From CAIMDX01 sp041652155 (GTDB taxonomy: Bacteria; Patescibacteriota; Minisyncoccia; Minisyncoccales; JAQTVQ01): a stretch of 6,505 bases of DNA. Below, one piece after another: positions 1 to 4,591 of this stretch (positions are counted from its first letter, which is position 1; each line of letters opens with the position of its first letter). The notes under the pieces were generated by a model. The model searched no databases and was not told the DNA's origin. It was given only the letters and a program-made list of their open reading frames with translations. The DNA lies in contig JBAZHV010000030.1 in assembly GCA_041652155.1 (NCBI GenBank), positions 1 through 6,505 on the forward strand, read 5' to 3'. A program made the translations under genes and the position numbers.

Positions 1-1
1 G

Positions 2-673
2 GTTGCGGAGCCTCCGGTTGATTTCGGAGGCTGGGGAGGAGGAGGGTTCACCTGCGGGGTCAGTACGGTGGCAGGAGCCGGCGGAATAGATTACGGTACG
101 GTTGTCGGCCCCGACGGTAAATGCTGGCTGGCTTGGAACCTGGGAGCAACGCATGTTGCCGCCAATAATAGCGACGCTTACGGTTACTATTACCAATGGG
201 GCAGGCCGACAGACGGACACCAAGTTTCCAACAGCGGAACGACATCCGCCAACGCCGCCAGCGATATTCCCGGCCACGCCAATTTCATCACGGAAGCCGA
301 TTCGCCTTATGATTGGCGCGTGCCGCAAAGCCCGAACCAAGCTACCCTTTGGGCGGGCGCGAACGGCGGGTCAAATAATCCGTGTCCGACCGGCTGGCAT
401 GTGCCGACACAGCCGGAATGGGCGACGGTGGCGGGTTATTTTTCGCCGCAAACCAGTGTTGGCGCGTTTAATTCGTCGTTGAAACTGCCGCTAGCCGGCT
501 TCCGCGGTCGCATCGATGCCGCGCTGTACAGTCGGGGCGGTGTCGGCTACTACTGGTCGAGCAGCCCGAGTGGCACGAGTGCCTCGATTCTGTTCTTCAA
601 TTCGGGAGGGGTGCACCCCGCGGATACGGATTATCGGGCGTACGGCTTCTCGGTCCGGTGCGTCAAGGATTAG
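2..673 (+). CDS. FISUMP-domain surface protein, C-terminal part (5' end outside window)
   Basis: The frame is open from base 2 to the TAG at 671-673 (223 residues). A GTG at 68 is only an internal valine, because coding continues upstream through a Gly/Trp linker (GGWGGGG) and FTCG. The visible part matches the Fibrobacter succinogenes major paralogous domain (TIGR02145, FISUMP): KCW with Cys41, a WNLG motif, PCPTGWHVPTQPEW at about residues 127-140, an LPLAGFRG segment, YYWSSSP from 183 and the C-terminal GFSVRCVKD with Cys220. The paired cysteines fit an exported protein. Family members are usually large secreted or surface proteins of unknown ligand, and the domain often forms the C-terminal end, as here. 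GC is high (about 62% at 361-420), richer than the genes downstream. The final segment may be a DGR variable region (separate entry). Domain call is secure; binding function is unknown. Confidence 0.88.
   Translation, partial: VAEPPVDFGGWGGGGFTCGVSTVAGAGGIDYGTVVGPDGKCWLAWNLGATHVAANNSDAYGYYYQWGRPTDGHQVSNSGTTSANAASDIPGHANFITEADSPYDWRVPQSPNQATLWAGANGGSNNPCPTGWHVPTQPEWATVAGYFSPQTSVGAFNSSLKLPLAGFRGRIDAALYSRGGVGYYWSSSPSGTSASILFFNSGGVHPADTDYRAYGFSVRCVKD
548..670 (+). other. Candidate DGR variable region at the C-terminus of the FISUMP protein
   Basis: From YYWSSS to the stop the protein alternates invariant and changed positions in the way DGR targets do. From memory, FISUMP-type DGR templates are Asn-rich (AAY codons) at positions where this copy has Ser, Ile, Phe, Gly, His, Ala, Asp, Thr, Tyr, Ala and Tyr, while the framework (L.FNSG.V.P, R, GFSVRCVKD) is kept. 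The last stretch, about 645-663, is GC-rich and nearly free of adenine, as expected for an initiation-of-mutagenic-homing site, and a hairpin follows the stop. No template repeat and no reverse transcriptase occur in the window, so this could equally be an ordinary, naturally diverse FISUMP domain. The comparison is a recalled pattern, not an alignment. Confidence 0.33.
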
Positions 674-692
674 TTTGGCAATTTGACAATTT

Positions 693-719
693 GCCCTTGT
701 CGTTTTTTACGACAAGGGC
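693..719 (+). repeat. Perfect 10-bp hairpin just after the FISUMP stop codon
   Basis: GCCCTTGTCG (693-702) is exactly complementary to CGACAAGGGC (710-719). T703 and A709 can extend the stem to 11 bp, leaving a T5 loop. It begins 20 bp after the TAG. No T-tract follows (GGAGCCG), so it is not a classic intrinsic terminator, though it could still stabilise the mRNA 3' end. A short GC-rich stem just 3' of the coding end is also what DGR targets carry for efficient homing. Confidence 0.7.
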
Positions 720-736
720 GGAGCCGAATTCAAATA

Positions 737-858
737 AATTTTCAATTTCTAATTTTCAATAAAATTACAATGACTCAATTTTCAAACAAAATGCGGTGCT
801 GTCTTTGTTTGGGACATTGAGATTTGAAACATTTATTGAAAATTAGAAATTGAAAATT
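737..858. repeat. 27-bp perfect inverted repeat with nested arms (122-bp element)
   Basis: The left arm 737-763 and right arm 832-858 are perfect 27-bp reverse complements, AT-rich, with a 68-bp spacer. Nested inside are CTCAAT (774-779) against ATTGAG (816-821) and CAAACAAA (783-790) against TTTGTTTG (804-811), so the whole element can fold as one interrupted stem with a 13-nt apical loop. The left arm contains a direct repeat of AATTTTCAAT (737-746 and 751-760), and AATTTTCAA recurs at 777-785. No ORF lies inside. It could be a non-autonomous mobile repeat, a dispersed intergenic repeat or a structured RNA; the sequence does not decide which. Confidence 0.75.
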
Positions 859-1118
859 ATTACATCACGCTTTTGGCTCTTGACTGGAAATTGATTTTAA
901 GGCAATATATTTTTGTATTATGAAAACCACCCGGACAGCGCAAACATTTTGGTTTTATTTTAGCGGCCAAACCTCATTCAGTCTGGGAATTTTCGTTTCG
1001 TAATATCGGCTAAAAGAATATCAAAACGATAGCAAATTCTCCAGACAACGAGAATTTTTTTGTTTTTATAGGGGAACGGGCAAAGGCGGAATATCAAAAT
1101 TATAAAAGGTCAAACATT
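859..1118. other. Intergenic stretch without a convincing gene
   Basis: AT-rich sequence on both strands with no ORF I can support. It contains a 27-codon ATG frame at 920-1003 with no Shine-Dalgarno, a possible weak promoter (TTGATT 891-896 and TATTAT 916-921, spacing 19, too long to be good) and the terminator-like hairpin entered separately. Confidence 0.5.
1034..1061 (+). terminator. Weak intrinsic-terminator-like hairpin
   Basis: AAATTCTC (1034-1041) pairs with GAGAATTT (1050-1057) around an 8-nt loop, and the T-run 1055-1061 follows, with more T at 1063-1067. The stem is 8 bp but has few G-C pairs, so termination would be weak. It could end transcription entering from the FISUMP side. 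Confidence 0.35.
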
Positions 1119-1223
1119 ATGGCAAACGATCTGAAGATATCATCGAGCAATTATTGGGGCTTATTCGGGTTTTACTTTTTTGGGTTTATTGCTTGGCCCG
1201 GGAGTTTTTCATTGAAGCGATAG
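1119..1223 (+). CDS. Possible 34-residue aromatic-rich small protein or leader peptide
   Basis: ATG at 1119 follows AAAAGGT (1104-1110), a reasonable Shine-Dalgarno at 8 nt, and the frame ends at TAG 1221-1223. The product has a polar start (MANDLKISSS), a hydrophobic middle (NYWGLFGFYFFGFIAWPG, residues 11-28) and a basic end (SLKR). Ten of 34 residues are Trp, Tyr or Phe. It could be a single-pass membrane microprotein or a leader peptide, because its last codons overlap the first arm of the folding switch at 1199-1270. I recognise no family, and a chance ORF remains possible. Confidence 0.3.
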   Translation: MANDLKISSSNYWGLFGFYFFGFIAWPGSFSLKR

Positions 1224-1270
1224 TAAATACGCCTTGAATGAAAAACTCCCGAACCAAGTTCGGGAGTTTT
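1199..1270 (+). promoter_or_regulatory. Three-segment RNA leader with two mutually exclusive hairpins
   Basis: Segment 1 (1199-1213) and segment 2 (1237-1251) are perfect 15-bp reverse complements. Segment 2 also pairs perfectly over 13 bp (1242-1254) with segment 3 (1258-1270) around a 3-nt CAA loop. Bases 1242-1251 belong to both stems, so only one can form. Segments 1 and 3 are therefore direct repeats (CGGGAGTTTT at 1199 and 1261). The 2:3 hairpin looks like a terminator; 1:2 would be the anti-terminator and forms first as RNA emerges. The gene at 1301 has no visible promoter between 1271 and 1300, so its transcript probably runs through this structure. The trigger is unknown. Confidence 0.5.
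1242..1270 (+). terminator. Terminator-like hairpin upstream of the 1301 gene
   Basis: A 13-bp perfect stem with a CAA loop, A-rich on the 5' side and ending in TTTT on the 3' side, followed by AGTTCATTT. The T-tract lies mostly within the stem, so strength is uncertain; the A-run 1241-1245 would serve as a T-tract on the other strand. It may end a short transcript covering the 1119 ORF or act as an attenuator for 1301. Confidence 0.45.
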
Positions 1271-1283
1271 AGTTCATTTAGAC

Positions 1284-1290
1284 AAGGAGG
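1284..1290 (+). promoter_or_regulatory. Strong Shine-Dalgarno that sets the start at 1301
   Basis: AAGGAGG lies 10 nt before ATG 1301. It decides against the longer in-frame start at 1238, which sits inside a hairpin arm and has no ribosome-binding site. It is the only near-consensus Shine-Dalgarno before a confident gene in this window. Confidence 0.8.
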
Positions 1291-1300
1291 TTTAAAGACA

Positions 1301-1651
1301 ATGAAGCCTGTCAGAAGTCTGTCCGCCCAAAACGGCGTGGGACACGTATTGAATCTGGGATACAAGATAGTTGCCGATCCCAAGAAGAAAGAGGTCATAG
1401 TCTATGGAGGGCGCGAGCTCAATGAGTATCGCATAACGGTGACCGCTTCCCAGGTAACGGACCCGTTGCTCGGAATAGCCGATCAGAGCCGGATGGAGAT
1501 ATACATCAAAGACGGCAAGCTGGTTTGCATTCTGGGAGAAAACGGATCTTCGTCCAAGGGAGAACATTTGTTGGCCGCCACCAATGGAAAATTAGATTGG
1601 GGCCAGACCTCCAAAATAATAGGTTTAGCCGCCGAGGCCGCGCGAGCCTGA
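1301..1651 (+). CDS. Unrecognised 116-residue soluble protein
   Basis: ATG 1301 with AAGGAGG upstream; TGA at 1649-1651. I do not recognise the family. The product has no signal peptide or membrane segment. It looks like a small beta-rich domain: alternating hydrophobic strands (GYKIVADPKKKEVIVYG, YRITVTASQV, MEIYIKDGKLVCILGE) with a glycine/serine turn (NGSSSKGEH), then a short Ala-rich C-terminal helix (IIGLAAEAARA). There is one cysteine, in LVCIL. It is transcribed alone, between the folding switch at 1199-1270 and a clear terminator at 1697-1738. A strong ribosome-binding site suggests it is well expressed. The coding call is good because of the start, length and downstream terminator; the function is unknown. 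Confidence 0.72.
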   Translation: MKPVRSLSAQNGVGHVLNLGYKIVADPKKKEVIVYGGRELNEYRITVTASQVTDPLLGIADQSRMEIYIKDGKLVCILGENGSSSKGEHLLAATNGKLDWGQTSKIIGLAAEAARA

Positions 1652-1696
1652 TCGCTCCGCGCTTGCCGCTGGCGCAAGCTGAACCTTCGTTTGCAT

Positions 1697-1738
1697 AAGG
1701 CTGCTCGTCCCCATGGGATCTTGCAGCCTTCTTTTTTT
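1697..1738 (+). terminator. Intrinsic terminator of the 1301 gene
   Basis: AAGGCTGC (1697-1704) pairs with GCAGCCTT (1723-1730), with a second inner stem TCCC (1708-1711)/GGGA (1715-1718), followed by seven T (1732-1738). It lies 46 bp past the stop codon. A small extra hairpin, GCTTGC (1661-1666)/GCAAGC (1674-1679), lies between. Confidence 0.85.
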
Positions 1739-1750
1739 GCCGAAAAAATA

Positions 1751-1759
1751 TGCTACAAT
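1751..1759 (+). promoter_or_regulatory. Extended -10 promoter of the MazG-like gene
   Basis: TGC followed by TACAAT (1754-1759) is an extended -10 close to consensus. The -35 position (about 1731-1736, CTTTTT) is poor and lies in the preceding terminator T-tract. The start would be near 1766, giving a leader of about 32 nt with no Shine-Dalgarno. Confidence 0.6.
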
Positions 1760-1797
1760 AATTTAGGTTTTAATTAAAATTTTTAAACATTATATCT

Positions 1798-2127
1798 ATG
1801 GAGTTCAACCAATATCAGGAGGAAGCGAGAAAAACAGCCATTTACCCGAACAAAGACAATAATTTTATCTATCCGACCTTGGGCCTTTCCGGCGAAGCCG
1901 GGGAAGTGGCCGAGAAGATAAAAAAGGTCATCCGCGACAACGGCGGAGTGGTCTCGGAGGAAAAAAAGGCGGAGCTGGCCAAAGAGCTCGGCGATGTTTT
2001 GTGGTACGTGGCCAATCTGGCCGAAGAGCTTGGTTTGAAGCTTGAAGACGTTGCCCAAGCGAACATCGAGAAGTTGAAGTCCCGCCAGGAAAGAGGAAAA
2101 TTGCACGGAGCGGGGGACAACAGATAA
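1798..2127 (+). CDS. MazG-like nucleoside triphosphate pyrophosphohydrolase
   Basis: A 109-residue all-alpha enzyme expected to split (d)NTPs to the monophosphate and pyrophosphate, removing abnormal or excess nucleotides in the cytoplasm. The metal-binding motif of the MazG/dUTPase-type all-alpha superfamily is intact: EAGE at 33-36 (ExxE, in GLSGEAGEVAEKIKK) and ELGD at 63-66 (ExxD, in KELGDVLWYVA). The C-terminus carries the typical N..KL..R..RGKLHG tail (89-104). One domain of about 110 residues is normal for the short MazG-like group, unlike the two-domain E. coli MazG. The start is the first ATG downstream of an extended -10; no Shine-Dalgarno is seen, as with several neighbours. It is transcribed alone. 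The substrate cannot be read from sequence. Confidence 0.92.
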   Translation: MEFNQYQEEARKTAIYPNKDNNFIYPTLGLSGEAGEVAEKIKKVIRDNGGVVSEEKKAELAKELGDVLWYVANLAEELGLKLEDVAQANIEKLKSRQERGKLHGAGDNR

Positions 2128-2179
2128 CCGGCCGATCAATTTTCGGGCGGATGCCGTTTGGCGCGAAGCCCGCGAATTT

Positions 2180-2199
2180 ACGGGGCGGATACCCGTTTT
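2180..2199 (+). terminator. Weak terminator after the MazG-like gene
   Basis: ACGGG (2180-2184) pairs with CCCGT (2192-2196) around a 7-nt loop, followed by TTT and then a T/G-rich stretch to 2211. A stem of only 5 bp makes it a weak candidate. It overlaps the likely -35 region of the next promoter. Confidence 0.35.
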
Positions 2200-2203
2200 G
2201 TGT

Positions 2204-2231
2204 TTGTTTTTCGGCTGTTTTGTGTTATATT
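2204..2231 (+). promoter_or_regulatory. Promoter of the ABC-F leader
   Basis: TTGTTT (2204-2209), a 16-bp spacer and TATATT (2226-2231) preceded by TGT (extended -10). The predicted start near 2238 gives a leader of about 157 nt before ATG 2395, long enough for regulation. Confidence 0.5.
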
Positions 2232-2244
2232 GATGTCCTCGGAT

Positions 2245-2304
2245 ATGTTTATACAAAAATATCGAAATATATCGCAATATCCGTTGGCGACGCGAGGCAG
2301 GTAA
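2245..2304 (+). CDS. Possible 19-residue leader peptide of the ABC-F gene
   Basis: ATG 2245 opens a 19-codon frame starting MFIQKYRNISQYPL and ending ATRGR, with TAA at 2302-2304. Its last codons and stop lie on the left arm of the terminator-like hairpin (2297-2302), so a ribosome paused near the end would block that arm. A start at 2233 in the same frame would lie upstream of the predicted transcription start. No Shine-Dalgarno is seen. This is proposed from layout only. Confidence 0.25.
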   Translation: MFIQKYRNISQYPLATRGR

Positions 2305-2360
2305 CTTTTAAGGGGCTGGCTTATCGCCAGTTTTAGGATAAAAAGCTAACCTGCTTTTTT
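2285..2360 (+). promoter_or_regulatory. Putative attenuator in the ABC-F leader
   Basis: GCAGGT (2297-2302) pairs with ACCTGC (2349-2354), followed by six T (2355-2360). Within it, CTTTTA (2305-2310) can pair with TAAAAAG (2339-2345, one bulge), and CTGGC (2316-2320) with GCCAG (2326-2330). Together they form a branched terminator-like stem 34 nt before the ABC-F start. An alternative pairing, TGGCGA (2285-2290) with TCGCCA (2324-2329), excludes both the inner hairpin and the outer stem, as an anti-terminator would. Known resistance-type ABC-F genes in Firmicutes use such leaders to sense antibiotic-stalled ribosomes; applying that here is inference. Confidence 0.42.
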
Positions 2361-2394
2361 GTTGAAATTTTGAAACAGAAGGCGGAAGAATATA

Positions 2395-4149
2395 ATGCAA
2401 AAAGATAAAGACAAAGAGAGAATTTTAAAAGACGTTTACAAAACCGGATCGGCTCCGATAAGAGAGCCGCTGGTCGTTTTGAAGAATGTCGCCAAATCGT
2501 ATTTTAACAACGAGCTGTTTTCGAACGTGAAAATGGCGGTGAACTTCAACGACCGCATCGCCATCGCCGGACCCAACGGGACGGGGAAATCCACTTTATT
2601 AAAGATCCTTATCGGCTTGGAAGAGCCGGACGAAGGAGGGGTGGACAGGCACAGAGGCTTGAAGCTTGGATACCTTCCGCAGGAAACGCATTGGGATTCT
2701 TTAAAGAACACTGTTCTCGAAGAGATCTATTCGGCCGATCCGCAGATGGAAAAATTGATCGCCAAAAAGAATTATTTTGAGGCCAAAGAAAAGGACGGCG
2801 GCGTTGGCGGCGAGGAGGCCGAAGAGTTTCTTGGAGTTCTCGAGAAATATAATAAGAAAAAAGGCTACCGCTACGAAGAAACGATAAAGACCTTGCTTGA
2901 GGATTTCGGCTTCGGCCGGGAATCGTGGGACAGGCAGATCCAGACTTTGAGCGGCGGGGAAAGGACAAAACTGGCTTTGGCCAAGGTGCTTACCACCGGC
3001 CCGAATTTGCTGGTGTTCGATGAGCCGACCAACCATCTCGATATCGAAACCATAGAATGGCTGGAAGGTTTTTTAAAAGGATGGAGCGGAGCGATCGTCT
3101 GCGTGGCCCACGACCGTTATTTCTTGGACAAAGTCTGCGACAAGATATTCGAGCTGACCAAAACCGGGCTGGAAAAATATTATTGTTCGTACTCGGATTA
3201 CATCGAGGAGAGGAAGATGCGTTTTGAAAAAATGGAAGACGATGTCCGGCGCCAGCAGAGATATTTGAAAGAGCAGGAAGATTATATAAACCGTTTCCGC
3301 GCTAAAGCGACCAAGGCGGCGGGAGTGCAGAGCAGGATAAAACAGCTGGCAAAGATCGAGATCAAGGAGGTTCCCGCCGATTACAGGGATATCAGGATCA
3401 GCTTTGACAAGGTGGAGAAGTCCTGCACCAGAGTGCTGAAAATGGACAGCGTGAAGATAGGCGCGGGAGGCAAACTGCTTTTTTCCATTCCGCAAAAGAT
3501 AGAAGTCCTTTGGGGAAGCAAGGTCGGTATTATCGGCAAGAACGGTTCGGGGAAATCGACCCTTTTGAAATGCATTTTAAAAAAGCAAGAGCTTATGGGC
3601 GGGAGCATCAAAGCGGACGAGAACATAAAGATCGGCTACTACGCCCAAGCTCATGAAGATCTGGACCCGAACAAGGATATTATGGACGAGGTTTGTTCCA
3701 AAGCCCAGGAAAAAGGAGACAAGGTCAGGAAAGTTTTGGGAAGTCTTTTGTTCACGCAGGACCAGGTTTACAAAAAGATCGGCAGTTTGAGCGGCGGAGA
3801 ACGCGCCCGCGTAGCTTTGGCCGAGCTCATTTTGCAAAAGGTCAATTTGCTTTTGCTCGACGAGCCGACCAACCATTTGGACCTGCCCAGCAAAGAGATC
3901 ATCACGGAGGTCTTGAAACAGTTTCAGGGAACAATAATTCTTGTCTCGCACGACCGCTATATCCTGAATTGCATTTGCAACCAGATATGGGAAGTTAAAA
4001 ATTACAAATTGATGGATCATCCCGGCAATTACGAAGAATACCGCTATCATACGGCTCATCCGGCCGAAGACAAAGTTCTCAAAAAGAAACTGGAAGAGAT
4101 GACCGAGCAAGAAAGGAGCATAGACGACTATTTCTATTTTGAAAAATAG
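2395..4149 (+). CDS. ABC-F family ATPase (ribosome-associated translation factor)
   Basis: A 584-residue cytoplasmic protein with two ABC ATPase domains and no membrane segments. ABC1 has Walker A GPNGTGKST (59-67), signature LSGGE (185-189), Walker B LLVFDE (Asp209, Glu210) and the H-loop VAHDR (His239). ABC2 has Walker A GKNGSGKST (381-389), LSGGE (465-469), LLLLDE (Asp489, Glu490) and VSHDR (His519). All catalytic residues are present. The charged interdomain linker (about 244-325) carries YINRFRAKATKA and VQSRIKQL, the P-site tRNA-interaction region of ABC-F proteins, which bind the ribosomal E site and rescue or tune stalled ribosomes. There is no long C-terminal extension. The start ATG 2395 follows a modest AAGGCGGAAG. 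I cannot tell a housekeeping factor (Uup/YdiF/EttA-like) from an antibiotic-protection factor; the structured leader leaves the latter open. Confidence 0.95.
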   Translation: MQKDKDKERILKDVYKTGSAPIREPLVVLKNVAKSYFNNELFSNVKMAVNFNDRIAIAGPNGTGKSTLLKILIGLEEPDEGGVDRHRGLKLGYLPQETHWDSLKNTVLEEIYSADPQMEKLIAKKNYFEAKEKDGGVGGEEAEEFLGVLEKYNKKKGYRYEETIKTLLEDFGFGRESWDRQIQTLSGGERTKLALAKVLTTGPNLLVFDEPTNHLDIETIEWLEGFLKGWSGAIVCVAHDRYFLDKVCDKIFELTKTGLEKYYCSYSDYIEERKMRFEKMEDDVRRQQRYLKEQEDYINRFRAKATKAAGVQSRIKQLAKIEIKEVPADYRDIRISFDKVEKSCTRVLKMDSVKIGAGGKLLFSIPQKIEVLWGSKVGIIGKNGSGKSTLLKCILKKQELMGGSIKADENIKIGYYAQAHEDLDPNKDIMDEVCSKAQEKGDKVRKVLGSLLFTQDQVYKKIGSLSGGERARVALAELILQKVNLLLLDEPTNHLDLPSKEIITEVLKQFQGTIILVSHDRYILNCICNQIWEVKNYKLMDHPGNYEEYRYHTAHPAEDKVLKKKLEEMTEQERSIDDYFYFEK

Positions 4150-4245
4150 TCCGCGCGAAGCCGATCGATCTTGCCGGCCAAGACCTCCGCTTTGCTTTTC
4201 AAAACGGCAGTCTTGCATAGGGTTATTCATTCAAAAACATTTTGC

Positions 4246-4254
4246 TGGTAAGAT
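4246..4254 (+). promoter_or_regulatory. Extended -10 promoter, probably giving a leaderless mRNA
   Basis: TGG followed by TAAGAT (4249-4254). A start 6-7 bp downstream falls on the ATG at 4261, so the transcript would have almost no leader. The -35 is poor (TTCATT 4226-4231, spacing 17). Confidence 0.5.
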
Positions 4255-4260
4255 AAGGCT

Positions 4261-4581
4261 ATGAACAAAAAATTGAAAAAGATAATTTATATAGCTCTTT
4301 TTTCTTTCCTGGTCATCGAGTTTCATTTCCTTCTGGCCGCCCTGTTCAAATTGCTCTATAACGGCCTTTTGGAAATAGACTTTAATAAGTACGGCTTCGG
4401 GATGAGCATGGACCGGATATCTTCGGTCCTTAACGACCTGTTCGCCATTTTCCTGATCTGGGGAGGGATATTCGGTTTTTATCAGGGAAGATATTGGTGG
4501 AGGGAAATATATGAGGCCGATGGCGGAAAGGCTTTTTTGGAAAAGAGAAAGACCGCTTTTAATTGGAAGAACGGAAAATAA
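4261..4581 (+). CDS. Small two-helix membrane protein, function unknown
   Basis: A 106-residue protein with a basic N-terminus (MNKKLKK), a first membrane helix at about 8-32 (IIYIALFSFLVI... to KLL), an external or periplasmic loop with the NKYGFGMS motif (42-49) and a second helix at about 57-75 (LNDLFAIFLIWGGIFGF). It ends in a basic, aromatic tail starting YQGRYWWREIY (74-84). Positive charges at both ends suggest both termini are cytoplasmic. I recall similar unnamed proteins with an (F/W)GxxxGxYWW motif from Patescibacteria, but know no function. The start is supported by the -10 directly upstream. The FAD oxidoreductase begins 10 bp after its TAA, so the two are probably co-transcribed. 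Confidence 0.82.
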   Translation: MNKKLKKIIYIALFSFLVIEFHFLLAALFKLLYNGLLEIDFNKYGFGMSMDRISSVLNDLFAIFLIWGGIFGFYQGRYWWREIYEADGGKAFLEKRKTAFNWKNGK

Positions 4582-4591
4582 AAGTAAAATT

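Noticed and set aside
683..711. Perfect TTGACA (683-688) after the FISUMP gene as a -35 box
   Set aside because: At 17 bp spacing the -10 position reads TTTACG and falls inside the hairpin; no gene follows at a sensible distance.
920..1003. 27-codon ORF (MKTTRTAQTFWFYFSGQTSF...) with a faint resemblance to the first helix of MFS transporters
   Set aside because: No ribosome-binding site, very short, overlaps promoter-like sequence, and no transporter frame continues after the stop. A decayed gene cannot be shown.
1238..1300. In-frame N-terminal extension of the 1301 protein from ATG 1238
   Set aside because: The ATG lies inside a hairpin arm with no ribosome-binding site, and a strong AAGGAGG sits correctly before ATG 1301.
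2145..2190. Direct repeat GGGCGGAT at 2145-2152 and 2183-2190
   Set aside because: Eight bases twice in GC-rich flanks is not enough to claim an operator or repeat element.
2151..2336. 61-codon ORF across the ABC-F promoter and leader
   Set aside because: It starts upstream of the likely promoter, has no ribosome-binding site and no protein-like pattern; the hairpin and promoter explain the region better.
4167..4185. Imperfect hairpin after the ABC-F stop (CTTG/CAAG core with CCGGC loop) as a terminator
   Set aside because: Only five continuous base pairs and no real T-tract; too weak to call.
3577..4230. Long minus-strand ORF (217 codons) opposite the end of the ABC-F gene
   Set aside because: It is the antisense shadow of intact ABC2 motifs on the + strand and shows no family features of its own.
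4511..4591. Upstream ATG start for the FAD oxidoreductase
   Set aside because: It would overlap the preceding gene by 71 bp and add a non-homologous extension before the Rossmann fold; ATG 4592 gives the usual family N-terminus.
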